Shown: piece by piece, positions 33,392-35,156 of the stretch | Numbering within the stretch: position 1 is the stretch's first letter | Layout: each line of letters opens with the position of its first letter | From: Desulfobacteraceae bacterium | GTDB taxonomy: Bacteria; Desulfobacterota; Desulfobacteria; Desulfobacterales; Desulfosarcinaceae | Length of the DNA stretch: 35,156 bases | Assembly: GCA_027025615.1 (NCBI GenBank) | Contig: JALVQM010000300.1 | Coordinates: forward strand, 1-35,156 | Reading direction: 5' to 3' | Position numbers and translations under genes: made by a program | The notes under the pieces: model-generated | Seen by the model: only the letters and a program-made list of their open reading frames with translations | Database searches by the model: none | Told to the model about the DNA's origin: nothing

Positions 33392-34420
33392 TCACTTGGC
33401 ATGCCGGGAAATTAAAGCCTTGATATCGTCAACAATGGCCTGTCCGTCCAGGCCTTTGGCACTTGCCTGGGCAATCCATTTTTGCGATATAGGTTTAAGA
33501 CGTTGATACCATTTGGCTTTTTCAGATGCAGCCAGTTCTATCACCTCAACCTGGTACTTCTCTTTGGACCACTGCATGGCTTCAAGGACGTGTTGGTCCA
33601 TGTAGCGGCCCGTCCATTCGGCCTGTTCAGCCATTAATTCGTCCAGAACCTGCTGAACATCCTTGGGAAGCTTGTTCCAGGAATCCATATTCATCACCAC
33701 GGCAAAGGGATAAATGGCTGTGTTGGTCATGGTTACATGGCGGCAAAGCTCAGCAAAGTTAAAATCTTTCATAACTTCCAGAGATGATAACAAGCCTTTG
33801 ACTACGCCTTTCTGCAAAGCCTCCGGTACCGCCGGCATGGGCATCCCCACCGGGTTGGCGCCCAGGGCCGCAAGGACCTGGGCTGCCCCGCCCGAGCCCC
33901 GCAGATCCAAGCCCCGCAGGTCTTTCAAGGTCCTTATGGGCACTTTAGACATGATATTGGTGGGAGCACTGGTGAAAAGAGTCAGGACCTTGACCCCGGC
34001 AAAAGCCTTGGGCTGGTATTTTTTATACAAATCAAGCAGAACCAAACTCCCAGTTCTGGCATCAGGGATACCCAGCGGCAGGCCGGTGGCATTTGTCACC
34101 ATGAAACGCCCCGGCTGATAAGCCATGCACAAGCATCCGATATCGGCCTGACCGGCAATGACTCCGTCAAGCATGGCTTTTGCTCCCAGCAGGGTACCTC
34201 CGGGGAAAGTATCGATTTTCACTTTCCCGGCAGTTCTTTTTTCCACCTCTTTTTTCCAGTGTTCCATTTGAACGCATGGAAAAGTGTTGGCCGGCGGGAA
34301 ATTGGCATAGGTAAGCCGGACAACCGAATCTCCCGAATATGCCGGCCCGGGAACCAGCATACAGGCAGCCAGTGCCAGAATCATCGACAATTTAACCAAC
34401 CTGGGCAATGCAGTTAACAT
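33392..34420 (-). CDS. TRAP transporter solute-binding protein (DctP family)
   Basis: This is a periplasmic DctP-type binding protein with a signal peptide (residues 1-29, ending PAYS). The motifs are LTYANFPPANTFPCVQMEHW, with the family N-terminal strand, VKIDTFPGGTLLGAKAMLDGVIAGQADIG, and DLRGLDLRGSGGAAQV, whose arginine normally salt-bridges the substrate carboxylate. At 342 residues it is full length. It starts 32 bases after the stop of a CoA-ligase-like gene, preceded by GGGAGG. No DctQ or DctM membrane subunit gene follows it: the next gene downstream is convergent. Its membrane partners must be encoded elsewhere. Confidence 0.93.
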   Translation of the reverse strand: MLTALPRLVKLSMILALAACMLVPGPAYSGDSVVRLTYANFPPANTFPCVQMEHWKKEVEKRTAGKVKIDTFPGGTLLGAKAMLDGVIAGQADIGCLCMAYQPGRFMVTNATGLPLGIPDARTGSLVLLDLYKKYQPKAFAGVKVLTLFTSAPTNIMSKVPIRTLKDLRGLDLRGSGGAAQVLAALGANPVGMPMPAVPEALQKGVVKGLLSSLEVMKDFNFAELCRHVTMTNTAIYPFAVVMNMDSWNKLPKDVQQVLDELMAEQAEWTGRYMDQHVLEAMQWSKEKYQVEVIELAASEKAKWYQRLKPISQKWIAQASAKGLDGQAIVDDIKALISRHAK

Positions 34421-34452
34421 GGAAATCCTCCCTTTTTTATCATTATGGAAAA

Positions 34453-35156
34453 TCAGCTGGAATGGCCTTGGTTGCCGTTGCGTTTGTCGAAAACGCGCTG
34501 GCTCTTGCGCTCAGTCCGGGGGAGACTACCGGGATCGACAATTTCCACATGGCAGCGCACAAGTATCTTGCGTCTGATCTCGGCTTCCACCGCCCGGGCA
34601 AGCTGGTGATTTTCAGCGACAATTTCATTGTCAACCCGTTCTACTTTCACCGTCATCATATCCCGGCCATCTTTACCATGGGCCAGATGAATCTGGTATT
34701 CACTGCCAACACCCGCTATGGTACTCAAAACGTGGTCTATCTGGCTGGGATAAATATTGACTGCCCGATAGATGAACATATCGTCGGTCCGTCCCATGAT
34801 TCGATCATGGCGCGGGAAACCGACCCCGCATTCACAGGGGCCATCTATAATTCTGGTAAGGTCATGGGTTCGATACCTGATCAGGGGGCTGCCTTCTTTG
34901 CGTAATGTTGTAACCACCAATTCACCAAAAGTTCCTGGAGGCACCGGCTGCAGGCTTTCGGGATCAAGGATTTCGAAAATAAAGTGGTCGGCCCAGTAAT
35001 GGATACCGTTATGGTATTGGCAATCGATGCCTGTACCAGGACCGTAAAGTTCAGTCATACCGTAAATATCATGGATGTGCTCGACCCCCATCAGTTCACC
35101 AATACGCCGGCGCATGGCATCTGAGCAACGCTCAGCGCCCATTATGATTTTTTGAA
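34453..35156 (-). CDS. Phenylacetate-CoA ligase-like AMP-forming ligase (partial, N terminus beyond window)
   Basis: This is the C-terminal part of an adenylate-forming ligase of the PaaK type. The sequence MGAERCSDAMRRRI, then IYGMTELYGPG, the ATP-binding and acyl-adenylate-forming motif, followed by GELVVTT, SPLIRYRTHDLT, GRTDDMFIYRAVNIYPSQID and the lysine-bearing tail near RKSQRV are all recognisable. The frame stays open through the window end, and upstream codons continue the match (QKII), so the ATG at 35142 is internal and the gene is cut by the window edge. It lies 32 bases upstream of the TRAP binding protein, suggesting uptake and activation of an aromatic or other carboxylic acid. 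Confidence 0.92.
   Translation of the reverse strand, partial: QKIIMGAERCSDAMRRRIGELMGVEHIHDIYGMTELYGPGTGIDCQYHNGIHYWADHFIFEILDPESLQPVPPGTFGELVVTTLRKEGSPLIRYRTHDLTRIIDGPCECGVGFPRHDRIMGRTDDMFIYRAVNIYPSQIDHVLSTIAGVGSEYQIHLAHGKDGRDMMTVKVERVDNEIVAENHQLARAVEAEIRRKILVRCHVEIVDPGSLPRTERKSQRVFDKRNGNQGHSS

Overview
The window looks like chromosomal DNA of an anaerobic, probably Desulfobacterota-type (deltaproteobacterial) bacterium. The basis is the mix of genes: a glycyl radical enzyme with its activase, a complete branched-chain amino acid (Liv) ABC importer, a TRAP solute-binding protein beside a phenylacetate-CoA-ligase-like enzyme, an Mla/MCE operon, and an F0 operon split from F1 with Na+-type rotor subunits. 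The taxonomic guess is inference. I see no rRNA, tRNA, CRISPR array or prophage.

Layout on the + strand, 1-12030: a gene-poor left end; a PEBP/YbhB protein and a pentapeptide-repeat protein; then a hydroxyproline-catabolic operon. That operon holds a radical-SAM activase, a glycyl radical trans-4-hydroxy-L-proline dehydratase (HypD), a FadR-type regulator, a delta1-pyrroline-2-carboxylate reductase-like protein, a trans-3-hydroxy-L-proline dehydratase and a DUF401 permease. A small conserved-looking protein and an NAD-salvage pair (nicotinamidase and nicotinate phosphoribosyltransferase) follow. The operon would send both trans-4- and trans-3-hydroxyproline, the collagen-derived imino acids, towards proline.

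The - strand from 17757 to 12095 carries an XRE-cupin regulator and livK-H-M-G-F, with a hairpin terminator between livK and livH and another after livF. NAD kinase (+) is followed tail-to-tail by an MCE operon (-): mlaE, an ABC-ATPase-like protein that has lost its catalytic motifs, and mlaD. A divergent pair follows, a secreted protein and a TPR lipoprotein. Then come a 140-bp MITE-like element ending exactly at the ahcY stop codon, and metK-ahcY (SAM synthesis and S-adenosylhomocysteine recycling).

From 26336 an F0 ATP synthase operon runs on the + strand: AtpZ/AtpI-like, AtpI-like, subunit a, a four-fold fused c subunit, a single-hairpin c subunit, and two b-type stalk subunits. No F1 genes follow. 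Only the first of the four fused c hairpins keeps the ion-binding carboxylates, and the separate c subunit has the two-carboxylate (E32/E65) Na+-type site, so a hybrid rotor is predicted. A cytidylate-kinase-like protein, isoaspartyl dipeptidase and an M20 peptidase come next. The window ends with a TRAP solute-binding protein and a partial CoA ligase on the - strand.

The strongest candidates for something new are the quadruple fused c subunit with three dead hairpins, the dual hydroxyproline operon, and the pseudo-ATPase in the MCE operon. Motif comparisons were made by eye and from memory; no database search was run.
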